Positions 11,971-23,600 of a DNA stretch of 64,000 nucleotides are shown piece after piece; positions within the stretch are counted from its first letter, which is position 1; every line of letters starts with the position of its first letter. The stretch comes from Lolium rigidum (lineage: Eukaryota > Streptophyta > Magnoliopsida > Poales > Poaceae), in NCBI RefSeq assembly GCF_022539505.1, contig NC_061514.1, positions 246,810,124 through 246,874,123 of the forward strand. Reading direction: 5' to 3'. Both the position numbers and the translations under genes were made by a program. The notes beneath the pieces were generated by a model, which was not told the origin of the DNA, searched no databases, and saw only the letters and a list, made by a program, of their open reading frames with translations.

Positions 11971-12562
11971 GAAAGCGCGCTCGTCGAGTTCCTCCGTGAG
12001 CACTGGAAAATCTTCGCATGGTGTCCAGCTGACATGCCAGGAGTACCCAGGGAACTCGCCAAGCACCACCTAAATTTGGATCCAATCACAAAACCAATCA
12101 AACAACCTTTGCGGCGTTTTTCGGAGCCAAACCGCAAAGCTATGCTATGAGAGATCGATCGACTAAGAGAAGCTGGTTTCATTAAAGAGCTGCATACAGA
12201 GGCCACGTGGGTAGCAAACCCGAGTCGTTGGTTCCGAAGAAAAACACTAAAGTCCTTCGCATGTGTGTCGACTTTACGTGTCTCAACAAACATTGTCCAA
12301 AGGATCACTTTCCCCTCCCAAGGATCGATTAAATTATCGACTCCACGGCAGGATGTGAACGTCTTTCCTTCCTGGATGCATACTCTGGTTATAACCAGCT
12401 CAGATTGAAAGAAGAGGACGAGGTCAAATCGGCGTTCATTACACCTTACATCGTGTTTTGTTATAAAACAATGCCCTTTGGTTTGAAAAATGCGGGAGCA
12501 ACATATCAGCGGATGATGCAGAAGTGCTTAGCAACACAAATTGGAAAAAACGTACAAGTATA
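11971..12562 (+). pseudogene. Tat reverse transcriptase, N-terminal part
   Basis: This is the start of the gypsy RT domain: EHWKIFAWCPADMPG at about 12000, LREAGFIKE at about 12160, CVDFTCLNKHCPKDHFPLP at about 12265, then LDAYSGYNQL and MPFGLKNAGATYQRMM near 12370-12520. Stops lie at about 12148 (TGA) and 12328 (TAA), and a frameshift near 12215-12250 breaks the frame. The domain is cut at 12562, just before the YIDD catalytic box, by an LTR insertion. The remainder resumes at 13069. Confidence 0.88.
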
Positions 12563-12582
12563 TGATGTCTACGGGTGCTTCT

Positions 12583-12771
12583 TGATACGTCCAAAACGTA
12601 TCTACTTTCCCGAACACTTTTGCTATTGTTTTGCCTCTAATTTGTGTATTTTGGATGCAACTAACACGGACTAACGCTGTTTTCAGCAGAACTGTTCCAG
12701 TGTCTCGTTTTTGTGCGGAAATCCAACTTTCGGGAAAAACCTCGGGATTTTGACGAAAGGCCCTATTTTCC
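12583..12771 (+). mobile_element. Left end of a second LTR element nested inside the first
   Basis: Twenty bases into the outer LTR a new TGATACGTCCAAAACGTATC start appears. It continues as the reverse complement of the right half of the solo LTR at 49498-50743. It is cut off by the 100-N gap and its other end is not seen, so its true size (solo LTR or full element) is hidden. Confidence 0.6.
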
Positions 12772-12871
12772 NNNNNNNNNNNNNNNNNNNNNNNNNNNNN
12801 NNNNNNNNNNNNNNNNNNNNNNNNNNNNNNNNNNNNNNNNNNNNNNNNNNNNNNNNNNNNNNNNNNNNNNN
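12772..12871. other. Assembly gap (100 N)
   Basis: This is exactly 100 N. The flanks belong to two different LTR families, so the missing DNA must contain the rest of the inner element and part of the outer LTR. Confidence 0.99.
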
Positions 12872-13068
12872 AAAATATTTCTTTACCTAGGATTTCTGAA
12901 ACAAAAAACAGCAGAAAATAGCAAGTCGGCCTTTCGGCATCTCGTCAATAGGTTAGTTCCAGAAAACGCATAAAAACGATATAAAGTGTGAACAAAACAT
13001 GTAGGTATTGTCATAAAACAAGCATGGAACATCAGAAATTATAGATACGTTGGAGACGTATCAGTATA

Positions 13069-13870
13069 CATTGACGATGTCATCATAACATCAAAAAAGG
13101 GGGCCACGCTAATCGAGGACTTGAAGGAAACTTTTGACAACCTCGACAAGTTTTGTCTCAAGCTGAATCCGACGAAGTGTTCTTGGGGCGTCCCTGCAGG
13201 AGAACTTCTCGGGTTCTTAGTCTCAGCAAGAGGGATTGAAGCTAATCCCGAAAAATCCAAGCTATCGTAACAATGAGGAAGCCAACGAAGTTGAAAGAAA
13301 TACAGCAGCTAACTGGGCGAGTCGCAGCTTTAAGCAGATTCGTCGCCAGGCTGGGAGAAAAAGCGTTACCGTTCTACGCTCTAATCAAGCAAGGAGAAAA
13401 GTTCCAGTGGAACGAAGAGGCAGACAGAGCTTTCGAAAATCTCAAGCGTACAATTTCGACACCACCAATCTTGGTGGCGCCTAAAGAGAAGGAACCTCTC
13501 CTGTTATACATTGCGGCTACACCCCAGGTGGTCAGTACGACGCTAGTCGTCGAAAGAGAGGAAGAAGGAAAACTCCATGGAGTGTAGAGGCCAGTATATT
13601 TCATCAGTGAAGTTTTATCGCCTTCAAAACAATGGTATCCGCAGTATCAGAAGCTAGCATATGGAGTGTTTACAATCGCAAGAAAATTGCGGCACTATTT
13701 TTCGGCGCATCCGATAATAGTGGTCAATGAGGCACCTCTATCCAATATATCAAACAATCCAGAAGCTACAGGTCGTGTCTCCCTTTGGGGAATAGAACTT
13801 TCTCCTCGGGACATCACGTATGAAAAAAGAAAAGCAATAAAGTCGCAAATTACGCCGATTTCATAGCAGA
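13069..13870 (+). pseudogene. Tat reverse transcriptase C-terminal part and first RNase H
   Basis: The domain resumes with the catalytic IDDVIITSKKG (13070-13102) and continues through CLKLNPTKCSWG and GELLGFLVSARGIEANPEK. A frame change and stop near 13260-13270 leads to KPTKLKEIQQLTGRVAALSR and FENLKRTISTPPILV. The RNase H-like segment follows (LLLYIAATPQVVS, then VYFISEVLSPSKQWYPQYQK). A further TAG lies at 13587, and the tether region ends in stops at about 13860. The RT would copy element RNA and RNase H would remove it; this copy is disabled. Confidence 0.85.
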
Positions 13871-14533
13871 GTGGATGGAGCTGCAAAATACAGGACCCCG
13901 GATTTATCAAGAACCTGGACTATGAACTTCGACGGGTCCAAGAGGTTAGAGGGAGCTGGAGCAGGCGTGATACTCATATCACCTGAAGGCGACAAATTAA
14001 AGTATGTCTTGCGGATGACGTTCCCAAACGCGTCTAACAATGAGGCAGAATACGAAGCTCTTATACACGGGATGAAGATGGCGAAGGCTTGTGGTGCAAC
14101 TCGACTGAAAATCTTTGGCGACTCACAATTGGTGGCTCAACAAGTTATGAACCAATGTGACGCAGTCAATGATAGCATGGTGGCATACAAAGAAGTGTAC
14201 AATGAGCTCGAGAAGTTATTTGATGGATGTGAGGTAAATCACATTAGCAGACTGAGCAATGATGAAGCCGATGTTCTCGCAAACATCGGGTCCCAATGCC
14301 TTGCGATTCCACCAGGCGTGTTTTGGGAAGAGATTGCCGAAAGATCTACAAAGCCGAAGAAAATACAGAAGAAGCAGAAAGATGAGAAACCCTCGGGGAC
14401 TCCTAAAGAGGCACTAGTAGAAGAAGAGGAACAGGAACTAGTAATGATGGTGCAGGTTCCATGGATGCAAGCGTACATATCATACATCCTAAGGAAAGAA
14501 ATACCCGATGATCCAGTTGAAGCAAGGCGAGTT
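13871..14533 (+). CDS. Second RNase H domain (Tat lineage), open but interrupted downstream
   Basis: The open frame carries a plant-type RNase H (RVT_3). Catalytic residues are visible as NFDGSK (Asp about residue 21), EAEYEALIHG (Glu about 60), GDSQL (Asp about 84) and NDEAD (Asp about 131-134). A Lys/Glu-rich linker (EEIAERSTKPKKIQKKQKD) follows, leading toward the integrase. A duplicated RNase H after the RT/RNase H is characteristic of the Tat clade. The frame runs into the nested copia element at 14539 and then hits unrelated sequence. All active-site residues appear retained, but the domain has no start codon of its own and would act only as part of a polyprotein. Confidence 0.85.
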
Positions 14534-14538
14534 ATTAG

Positions 14539-14694
14539 TGTAGGGATTCGTAGCATAGAAAACAAAAAATTTCCTACCGGGAGAACGCAATCCAAGCCAA
14601 GATGCAATCTAGAAGATGGGAGCAACAAGGGGATGAACGAGACTAACCCTTGAAGATTTCCAAAGCCTACAAGAGGAGGCTCTCGTTGCTGCAA
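14539..14694 (-). repeat. Truncated 3' LTR (terminal 156 bp) of the nested copia element
   Basis: It matches 17245-17400 with 5 mismatches by eye (about 3 percent), then diverges abruptly after CTCGTTGCTGCA. The break marks the deletion joint. Confidence 0.85.
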
Positions 14695-17231
14695 GCGCCA
14701 AATGATTCAAAAATCAAATGACTCCAAAAATCCATTTGCATGGAGTTCCTTCATGCGTTCCTTTCTAAAATGACCTAAATGGCGGTTCCACAAATAAGTG
14801 AAATTCAAATCATTTGCCTTATGGCATTTTAGCGTCAGTGTTATGTATGTGTGTTTCACCATTAAGATTTATAATAACTTATCCATCGTACATGGAGTAA
14901 TGTCATAATTTGAACAACTTATTGTTTTCATTTGAATAGAGCATAATAACAATTATTAAGTTCTTTATTATAAATTCTAAGGGCTAGATAGAATGCCAAC
15001 GATGAACATAATAACACTTTATTTTTGTTCCAGACGTGCATTCCTATCATATTCCTTGTCAGTCACTTAGGCCATTGTATTCTTGTATTGCGTTGTTTTG
15101 TATGACACTTCATACCAACCAATATGGTACAAATACTCAAGAATTTCATTGTGTGACCAAACGAGGAATACATCCATAACATGTATATCATTTATATACA
15201 CCTGAGCTAGACTTTCTAGTCTTTTCTTTCTTTCTGCCAATAATCTTTTTGTAGTTTCTCTTTTAGCTTTCCTCATCATTCAGAAAAAACACTTCAACAT
15301 CAATAACTTCTAGGTTTGTTGGTCAAATACTAATAACCTTGAGGTTCTTACTTTGAAGTTGATCATCATATGACAAGTGTTCCGGATTTCACTATTAGTA
15401 ACTTTGTAATATGATGAACAATTTCACTCATAATTTTATCCATCATATCATGACGACTTTTCCGAGACCATGTCTGTACATGCTAGGCTCGTAAAGTTTA
15501 ACCTTAGTATTCGCATGTGCAAATCTGGCTTGCACCCGTTGTATGTACACGTAGAATCTATACCTTAGTATTCGAAACGACGAGTCTTTAGCAACGGTTC
15601 ATACTAAGGACGATCACTTCATGGATATGCGAATATCGTTAGTGCCCCAATAGTTGGAGGATTGGGACGCCTTGCGTCTTCAACCTTCGTACATTCCCAT
15701 AAAACTTATGAGTTTATGTAGTCTCACCAAATTATATTCTATCATCTTGCAATAAGGTCTTAGATATCACATATATCTCATACCTTGATTATTTCTGAAA
15801 ACTAAATTTTCAGCTCCTTACTTTTCAAACAGATTTGAACTTCAAGTTTCACGGAGACAAGATAACTTTAGGTACTAATTGAAACCACAACTCTTTGAAT
15901 CAACAATGTGAGGTTTACTAAAAGTTTGCAATAAGACTTAATCATTTCTTGATTCTTTAACAATACGGTACCAGTCACGTAAAGTTTCTTGTCAGACTTT
16001 AACAGTATTTCTATCTCAATTACAAGACTAGTGCATGGTAGAAAAACGGATGCCAATACTACAAAATTAATTCAAAATACTACTCAGACTATGTTTATGA
16101 TAATTAGTTCATGTTTTAATCTAATTACTTAATGAACTCCCACTTAATACAACATCCCTCATAGTTGTTAAGTGGTACACGATCCAAATCCACTACACCA
16201 AAACCGATCATCACGTGAGATGATGTAGCTTCAATGGTGAACATCAACATGTTGATCATATCATCCATATGACTCGTGTTCAACCTTTCGGCTTCCGTTG
16301 TCCCGAGGCCATGTCTGTACATGCTAGGCTCGTCAAGCAAACCCAAGTATTCCAAGTGTGCAACATGGCTTACACCCGTTGTATGTGAACGTTGAGTCTA
16401 TCACATCCGATCATCACGAGATGCTTCGAAACGACGAACTATATCAACGGTGCATACGAGGGGAGAACACTTTATTATCTTGATATTAATGTGAGGGATC
16501 ATCTTATAATGCTACCGTCGCGATCTAAGCAAAATAAGATGCATAAAGGATTAACATCACATGCAATTCATATGTGATATGATATGACCCTTTAGTCTTT
16601 GCGCCTTCGATCTTCATCTCCAAAGCACGGACATGATCTCCATCATCAACGGGCATGATCTCCATCATCGTCGGCGTAGCGTCAAGGTCCATGGCGCCGT
16701 CTTCATGGTTGTTCACTTCATGTAGCAACTATTACAACTACTTTGAAATACTACTCAACCTGAAATTTTAAAGACAACCATAAGGCTCCTGCCGGTTGCC
16801 ACAATACAATAATGATCATCTCATACATATTCATCATCACATCATGGCCATATCACATCACCAAACCCTGCAAAAACAAGTTAGACGTCTCTAATTTGGT
16901 TTGCATATTTTACGTGGTTTAGGGTTTTCGAGTGAGATCTAATCTACCTACGAACATGAACCACAACGGTGATACTAGTGTTGTCAATAGAAGAGTAAAT
17001 TGAATCTTCACTATAGTAGGAGAGACAGACACCCGCAAAGCCACTTATGCAATACAAGTTGCATGTCGAGCGTTGAGCAAATCTCATGAACGCGGTCATG
17101 TAAAGTTAGCCCGAGCCGCTTCATCCCACTATGCCACAAAGATGCAAAGTACTCAAACTAAAGACAACATAAGTATCAACGCCCACAAAACAATTGTGTT
17201 CTACTCGTGCAACCATCTATGCATAGACACG
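14695..17231 (-). other. Internal non-coding region of the nested copia element
   Basis: About 2.5 kb is AT-rich with no gag-pol similarity. It includes two diverged copies of a motif reading CCATGTCTGTACATGCTAGGCTCG (first 20 bases CCATGTCTGTACATGCTAGG), near 15470 and 16309, each followed by TTACACCCGTTGTATGT-like sequence. This internal duplication of roughly 840 bp spacing suggests recombination within the element. Confidence 0.6.
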
Positions 17232-17243
17232 GCTCTGATACCA
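17232..17243 (-). other. Primer-binding site, initiator tRNA-Met
   Basis: On the minus strand TGGTATCAGAGC lies one base inside the 5' LTR end, the standard tRNA-iMet primer site of copia elements. This fixes the minus orientation. Confidence 0.92.
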
Positions 17244-17244
17244 C

Positions 17245-18998
17245 TGTAGGGATTCGTAGAATAGAAAACAAAAATTATCCTACCGCGAGAACGCAATCCA
17301 AGCCAAGATGCAATCTAGAAGATGGGAGCAACGAGGGGATGAACGAGACTAACCCTTGAAGATTTCCAAAGCCTACAAGAGGAGGCTCTCGTTGCTGCAG
17401 TAGACGACCACTTGCCGCTTTCAAAAGCGCGTAGAAGATCTTGACGGTGCCACAATCGGGCAGCACCTCCGTACTCGGTCACACGTTCGGTGTTGATGAA
17501 GACGACGTCCTTCTCCCTGTTCCAGCGGGCAGCGGAAGTAGTAGATCCTCCTTGGAATCCCGACAGCACGACGGCGTGGTGGCGGTGTCGATGGAGATCT
17601 CCGGCGGAGCTTCGCTAAGCATATGCGGGAGAGGTGGTGGAGGAGAGGTAGCTAGGGTTTTGGGGAGAGGGGGCTTGGGCGCCGGCCCTCATAGGGGTGC
17701 GGCCAAGGTGGAGCCAAGAGTGGCCGGCCAGCCCCTCCCCTCCTCTCTTTATATAGGTGGAAGCCCCAAGGATTAGGTCAAAAGCCTACGAATAAGACCC
17801 CAACATAAACCTTCCATATGACCAAACCTAGGGGGAGTGGGACTCCCCCTTTTCCTTGGTGGGGTGGCCAGCCACCATGGGGAGGAGTCCACTTGGGACT
17901 CCTCCTCCCTTAGGCTGGCCGGCCAAGGTGGGTGGAGTCCCTCTGGGACTCCTCCTTCCATGCTGATTTCTTCCGGACTATTCTAGAACCTTCCAGGAAA
18001 AATATCGGATCATTTTCAAAACTAGAAAATGACTTCCTATATATGAATCTTATTCTCCGGACCATTCCGGACCTCCTCGTGATGTCCTGGATCCCATCCG
18101 AGACTCCGAACAAAACTTCGAACTCCATTCCATATTTCCATATCTACTTAAACGACATCAAACCTTAAGTGTGTCACCCTACGGTTCGCGAACTATGTAG
18201 ACATGGTTGAGACTTCTCTCCGACCAATAACCAATAGCGGGATCTGGAGATCCATAATGACTCCCACATATTCAACGATGACTTTAGTGATCGACTGAAC
18301 CATTCACATACGATACCGATTCCCTTTGTCACGTGATATTTTACTTGTCCGAGGTTTGATCATCGGTATCTCTATACCTCGTTCAACCTCGTCTCATGAC
18401 AAGTACTCTTTACTCGTACCGTGGTATATGGTCTCTTATGAACCATTCATATGCTTGCAAGCTATTAGATGACATTCCACCGAGAGGGCCCAGAGTATAT
18501 CTATCCGTCACCGGGATGGACAAATCCCACTGTTGATCCATATGCCTCAACTCATACTTGCCGGATACTTAATTCCACCTTTATAACCACCCATTTACGC
18601 AGTGGCGTTTGATGTAGTCAAAGTACCTTTCTGGTATAAGTGATTTACATGATCTCATGGTCGAAAGGACTAGGTAACTATGTATCGAAAGCTTATAGCA
18701 AATAACTTAATGACGTGATCTTATGCTACGCTTAATTGGGTGTGTCCATTACATCATTCATATAATGACATAACCTTGTTATTAATAACATCCAATGTTC
18801 ATGATCATGAAACTATGATCATCTATTAATCAACAAGCTAGTTATACAAGAGGCTTACTAGGGACTCCTTGTTGTTCACATAACACACATGTATCAATGT
18901 TTCGGTTAATACAATTATAGCATGGTATGTAAACATTATCATAAACTCAAAGATTATAATAACCATTTTATTATTGCCTCTTGGGCATATCTCCAACA
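17245..18998 (-). repeat. 5' LTR of the nested copia element
   Basis: The full 1,754-bp LTR, read on the minus strand, runs from TGTTGGAGATATGCCCAAGA to TACGAATCCCTACA. Length and termini fit the BARE/Angela group. The GC-rich stretch with short ORFs (17441-17776) is LTR sequence, not a gene. Confidence 0.88.
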
Positions 18999-19022
18999 AT
19001 TAGATGATCCAAAGCTTTTACG

Positions 19023-20162
19023 GTGGTGAAAGGGGAGTTATACAAGCGAAGTATTTCGGGCGTGTTGCAAAGGTGCGTCACACCCGAAGAAGGAAGGATG
19101 ATGCTGAAGGACGTGCACGAAGGAATATGTGGTCATCACGCAAGCAGTCGAGCTATCGCGGCCAAGGTTTTTCGAGCAGGATTTTATTGGTTGACAGCAA
19201 TCGAGGATGCAAAGGAGATAGTCCGAACTTGTGATGCGTGCCAGAGATTTGCCGCGAAACCTCATTCTCCGGCAGCAGAGCTGATGCTAATACCATTATC
19301 TTGGCCCTTTGCTCAATGGGGCCTCGATATGGTGGGAAAGTTACATAAAGCCTCGCCAGGAGGATACGAGTATATGCTCGTCGCTGTCGACAAATTTACC
19401 AAGTGGATAGAAGCCAAGCCGATAAATTCACCAGACGCAGCATCTGCAATAAAGTTCGTGAAGATCATTGTTTTTCGGTTCGGAGTACCTCATAGCATCG
19501 TCACGGACAATGGCAGTAACTTCACATCCAAGGAATTCAAGGCATACTGCGCAGAAGTAGGCATTAAATTGCACTTCGCGTCAGTTGGGCACCCGCAAAC
19601 CAATGGTCAGGTCAAGAAAGCCAACGGTATCATCTGCAACGGTATCAAGAAGCGATTGCTGGGACCACTGGAAAAAGCTCGGCATACGTGGCCAAAAGAG
19701 TTGCCAAGTGTATTATGGAGTATTCGAACAACGCCAAATACAGCGACGCAGGAGACACCGTTTTTCCTGGTCCATGGAGCAGAGGCAGTACTGCCGATAG
19801 AAATAGAGCATGATTCTCCAAGAGTCACGGAGTACGATGAAGAAACTTCTGGAAGAGCATTAGAGGACGACGTCGACGCATTGGACAAAGCCAGAGATGA
19901 AGTATTATCATGGGTCACCAAGTATCAGCAAGACCTGAAAAATTATCATAGTCGACGTTTGCGACCGAGGTCCTTTTAGGTTGGAGATCTAGTTTTACGA
20001 CTCAATCAACAGAGTACTGAAAAACTCGAGTCACCATGGCTTGGCCCTTACATCGTCACAGAAGTCATCGAAGGAGGAGCATACATGATCAAGGATAAGA
20101 AGACGGGGGTTCCCGAGAAAAACCCCTGGAACGTGGCGCAGCTAAGGCGTTTTTACGCCTAG
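19023..20162 (+). pseudogene. Tat integrase, catalytic Glu replaced by Lys, and one stop
   Basis: The open frame runs from 19023 to a TAG at 19977, with the same frame continuing (VGDLVLRL, then the chromatin-binding tail) to TAG at 20160. A zinc-binding HHCC module is visible: His near residues 32 and 38, CDAC at 70-73. The rve core has WGLDMVG (Asp 102) and TDNGSNF (Asp 162). In HPQTNGQV the expected catalytic Glu (residue 198, codon 19614-19616) is AAG, Lys, most simply a G-to-A change. Without this residue the DDE triad is incomplete and strand transfer should fail. Integrase would insert element cDNA in the nucleus; this copy should be inactive even where translated. Confidence 0.9.
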
Positions 20163-20654
20163 TGTCGAAATATAGTCCTCCTTTGTAAAAATACAATGTA
20201 CTCAAACGCCCGCGAGTTTTCAGACGCACTCTTTTCCTTTTCCAGGGCACCGAGTGGGGCTGGGAAAGGTTTTTAATGAGGCGGGCTCGCGATGCTGCAA
20301 TATAATAAAGATAGTGAAGATATATATCTTTTTCGTCGACAGGCTCGGGGGCTTATGCCCAAGAAATTACAATATATACTATCAAAACTATTTCGCTTTG
20401 GTGCAAAACACCTCACAAAATAAATGAAGATACAAAATAGCGATAAGCAAAAAAGGTTCGGGGGCTCGTACCCGTAAATATAGTACACTCAATATAATTT
20501 ATCTTGCCTTGGTGCAACCCCATTTACACAAAAAGAAATTCGCCACCGAAACACTTGGGGGATTGACAAAGAAAATAAAGGAATACATCTTTCGTGGCTT
20601 TACAATATACAAGGTACAAATCATTGAGGAAAATCGACAAGAACAAAGGAAAAA
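20163..20654. other. Tat spacer between pol and the antisense gene
   Basis: No gene is visible. The spacer contains two GCTCGGGGGCT-like motifs (about 20342 and 20456) resembling the polypurine tract found before the 3' LTR. Confidence 0.6.
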
Positions 20655-23600
20655 TTAATGGCCGCCTAGTATGTTATCTATGGTCATTCGTTCATTATTG
20701 GAAGTGCGAGTGCTATGTTCAGCATAGCTACCCTTCACGAAGAATTCGGCATCCATCCGAAGCAATTCATCCATCATATCTTCGGCTACAGGCTTGACCT
20801 CGTCAATTTTGTCAATATTCCTCTTCCTCTTCGCCATCTTGGCTAGGCACTTGGCAACAATACGACTCATGTCTAACTTCGGATAGCAGATTTGTATTAT
20901 GATCATAGCAAATCTCGCGCTAGCAGACATTTGAGCCCGTACAAATCCATGGATTCGAGGGGCATCTCGGAATTTATCCAACAGAGCAGGCAGAGTTTCT
21001 GGCATCTTGTTGCGCGGAAACAAGGCGCTATACACCAAAGACAAGGTTCTTGTACATAAATCAAGGAACTCACGAACCTGACAAGCGCGGTCTTGAAATC
21101 TAACAATCTGTCGGGTGCGTTCTGGAGTGGCCCAGAAGAGAGAACCATGATCAAGTGAGAGGTTAACCAGGAGATTTGTCCTTGTGTCTACCCTTTGGTC
21201 TTCGACAGCAGTGTCTAGAAAAGAACCTATTTGGCGACAGCAAAATAATTTCAAAGGAGGAAACAATACAAAAACAGAAGAAGTTTTTGTTTGCAAAAGT
21301 GTACCTGACATATCCACACTGGCTTCATTCATCAACTCGAGCATAAAATTCTCTCGGGTGGTAGCCTTTGCAGCTTCAGAAACGACGGCTTCCTTGGCAG
21401 CTATGGCTTCCTGCACCTGCTGCAGAGCAACTTTCTCTTTTTCGGATGCCTTTCGAGATTGTTCCATCATCACAAGTGTTTGTTTCTTCGCATACTGAAG
21501 CTGACGACGAAGTTCCTCCAAATCCTGTGCTGAACCCTTACTCGAGGAATCTTCACCAAATTCACTATCAATAGGTGTTTTCTTCGAGTGAGAGGAAGCA
21601 GGAAAAACATCGGAGGGACGAGGAGTTGAAGTGTAGTTATCAAATATCAACTGAAAACAAAAGGTTCGATATCAATCATCAAGCAAAATAGAATTCCATT
21701 GATTTTCAGAATATTTACAAGGCATTACAATGGAGGACGCCCTAACAAGCTAGTAGGGTAAGTGTCGCCAAAAGCTACTTTGGCGACAGCATCAAAAGGA
21801 AGAAAGAAAAAAAAAGTAAGAAAGACAGGGTGGTCTACTTGACCTCCGGCTTGGATGAGCTTGGTGCAGGAGTGGGTTTGCAACCGAGGAAGGCAAGGAT
21901 CGGCTTTGAGGGTGGCTTGGCAGCTTTAATTAAAGATTGCCATTTCTTTGTCTCCTGCTCTTTTAATTCGCCAAGTTTAGCCCAGTCGATGTTTTGCTGA
22001 CTGTCAGCAATCAGAGCAATTGTTCCTTCAACGCCAATCTTCAGGCCTTCTTGGCGAAGTTTGAGACCAAGATCTCCCGTCACATTGAAGCATTTGGCGA
22101 GAGCACTGAAAGTATTGGGCTCTTCTTTCTTCGGGAAGAAATAGGGGAAAAGCTTCGACAAACCTGCTTTGGCGTCAGCAAGGCCATCACGTGCTTGATC
22201 TCCATGTATTTCAAGGAGAGAAAGCGCGTCGATAAGCTCATCACCTTCAGGATTTTCCAGTTCATATTCTTGGTGCGTTCTCCCTGGAAACAAGAAAAAG
22301 GAAGCTCATTAATAAGTGCGCTAGAAGCAACTCGAAGAAATGCACAAGGATTTGAGTACCCACTGACAAAACGTCGACTCTGCGATTGCAAGCGACTGAG
22401 GATTTCTTTTTCACGAGCAGCTTGCTCGGTAATCTTATCGCTCAAAGCAGTTTCCGCCTCATGAAGTATTTTTCGAAGATCTTCGACAGTGGCAGCCTCT
22501 GCCTTAGCTTTCTTGGCATCTGCTTCAGCCTTCTTACGAGCTTTTTCACTTTGCTCCAGTTTATGAGCAAGTGCGTCAGCCTTGTTGGCTTCCACAAGAT
22601 TTTCTGGCAAAGTAATCGACAACAATCAAAATCATGACAAGAAAGCTAAAGAAAGAGGTCATTTGCCAGAAGCAGCAAAATAATACCTTCGACTTTTTTG
22701 GCATGATCACGGTACCCGATGAATTGGGTACCGAAACGGATGAATTCCTTCATCAAAGGCTGACAAAAAAAGATAGAGAAAGAAAGCATCAATACAGTAA
22801 AAGTTCGACATCAAAAAGAAAAGGAAGCAAAAAAACAAAGCAAAAAAGTTGGCAACATTGGAAAATTCGGAATAGAAGAGAAGAAGTGAACAACTTACAT
22901 CATCCAAGGAAGGAGTCGTGGAACTACTAGGTAGCAAGGCAAGCTCCTTGGTTGGCTCGACCCTTGCCCTCTTCGGCGAAGGAACACGGGGGCTTGCAGG
23001 CGGAGTTGGATGCTCAATGTTCTGTTGAGGAGGCGAGGTTTCCTCCACATCAGGTTGAGCATCCGAAACAACTAAAGTACGTGACGTACTCGTTCGAGCA
23101 GCCGCGTCAATAGGTGGATTCTCTTCCTCGTCGCCACTACAATAAAATGATGACAATATAAGAAGCAACGCAGACAAGCATATCGCAACCAAAACAAACA
23201 AAGAGTGATAAGGACTTACGAGCTAACAAGGGCATCTAAGTAAGGGTCGAAAGCTGTCTTCCTTTCGGAAGGACCAACTTCTTCGGCTTTGGAGGAGCCG
23301 GAATCGGCGACTTCATTCCTCTTCCGCTTATTCCTTGGAGAAACAGCGGAAGGAAGGGAGTGCGTCGAGGCAGTGGCCTCAGAATCGGCTTCTTTTTCCA
23401 GAGGAAGCCGCGGATTTTGGAGAACCCGCGACTTCACTTTCAGGGCGAGAAGTACCCTGGTTGTCATCATCGACAACGGTACGATCTTCGACTTCTCCAC
23501 CCTCAGGAAGGGGACGAAGAGAAGTCAGAGCAGGGTGATTCTGCGAAAAACAAAGAATGTCGACAAACAGTTATGTAAGAGAAGCTAGCAAGATAGTAGT

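Larger units (their letters stand above)
12563..13063 (-). mobile_element. Reverse-oriented LTR (probably solo) inserted in RT, containing a second element and a gap
   Basis: GTATA is duplicated at 12558-12562 and 13064-13068. The insertion starts TGATGTCTACGGGTGC and ends GATACGTTGGAGACGTATCA. Both ends match the solo LTR at 44316-45797 (TGATGTCTACGC...GACGTATCA), so this is the same LTR family in the same, minus, orientation. Only 501 bp are present instead of about 1.5 kb, because an assembly gap and an inner element replace the middle. Confidence 0.75.
14539..18998 (-). mobile_element. BARE/Angela-like non-coding copia element (LARD type), 3' LTR truncated
   Basis: ATTAG is duplicated at 14534-14538 and 18999-19003. 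On the minus strand the element begins TGTTGGAGATATGCCC, close to the start of BARE/Angela/WIS LTRs. It has a 1,754-bp 5' LTR (18998 to 17245), then an initiator-tRNA-Met primer site. About 2.5 kb of internal DNA follows without any gag-pol motif, then only the last 156 bp of the 3' LTR (14694 to 14539). The missing part of the 3' LTR and the polypurine tract were lost by an internal deletion, since both termini and the TSD remain. Internal ORFs (15067-15279 and 16125-16355 minus strand) have no recognised domain. Confidence 0.88.
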
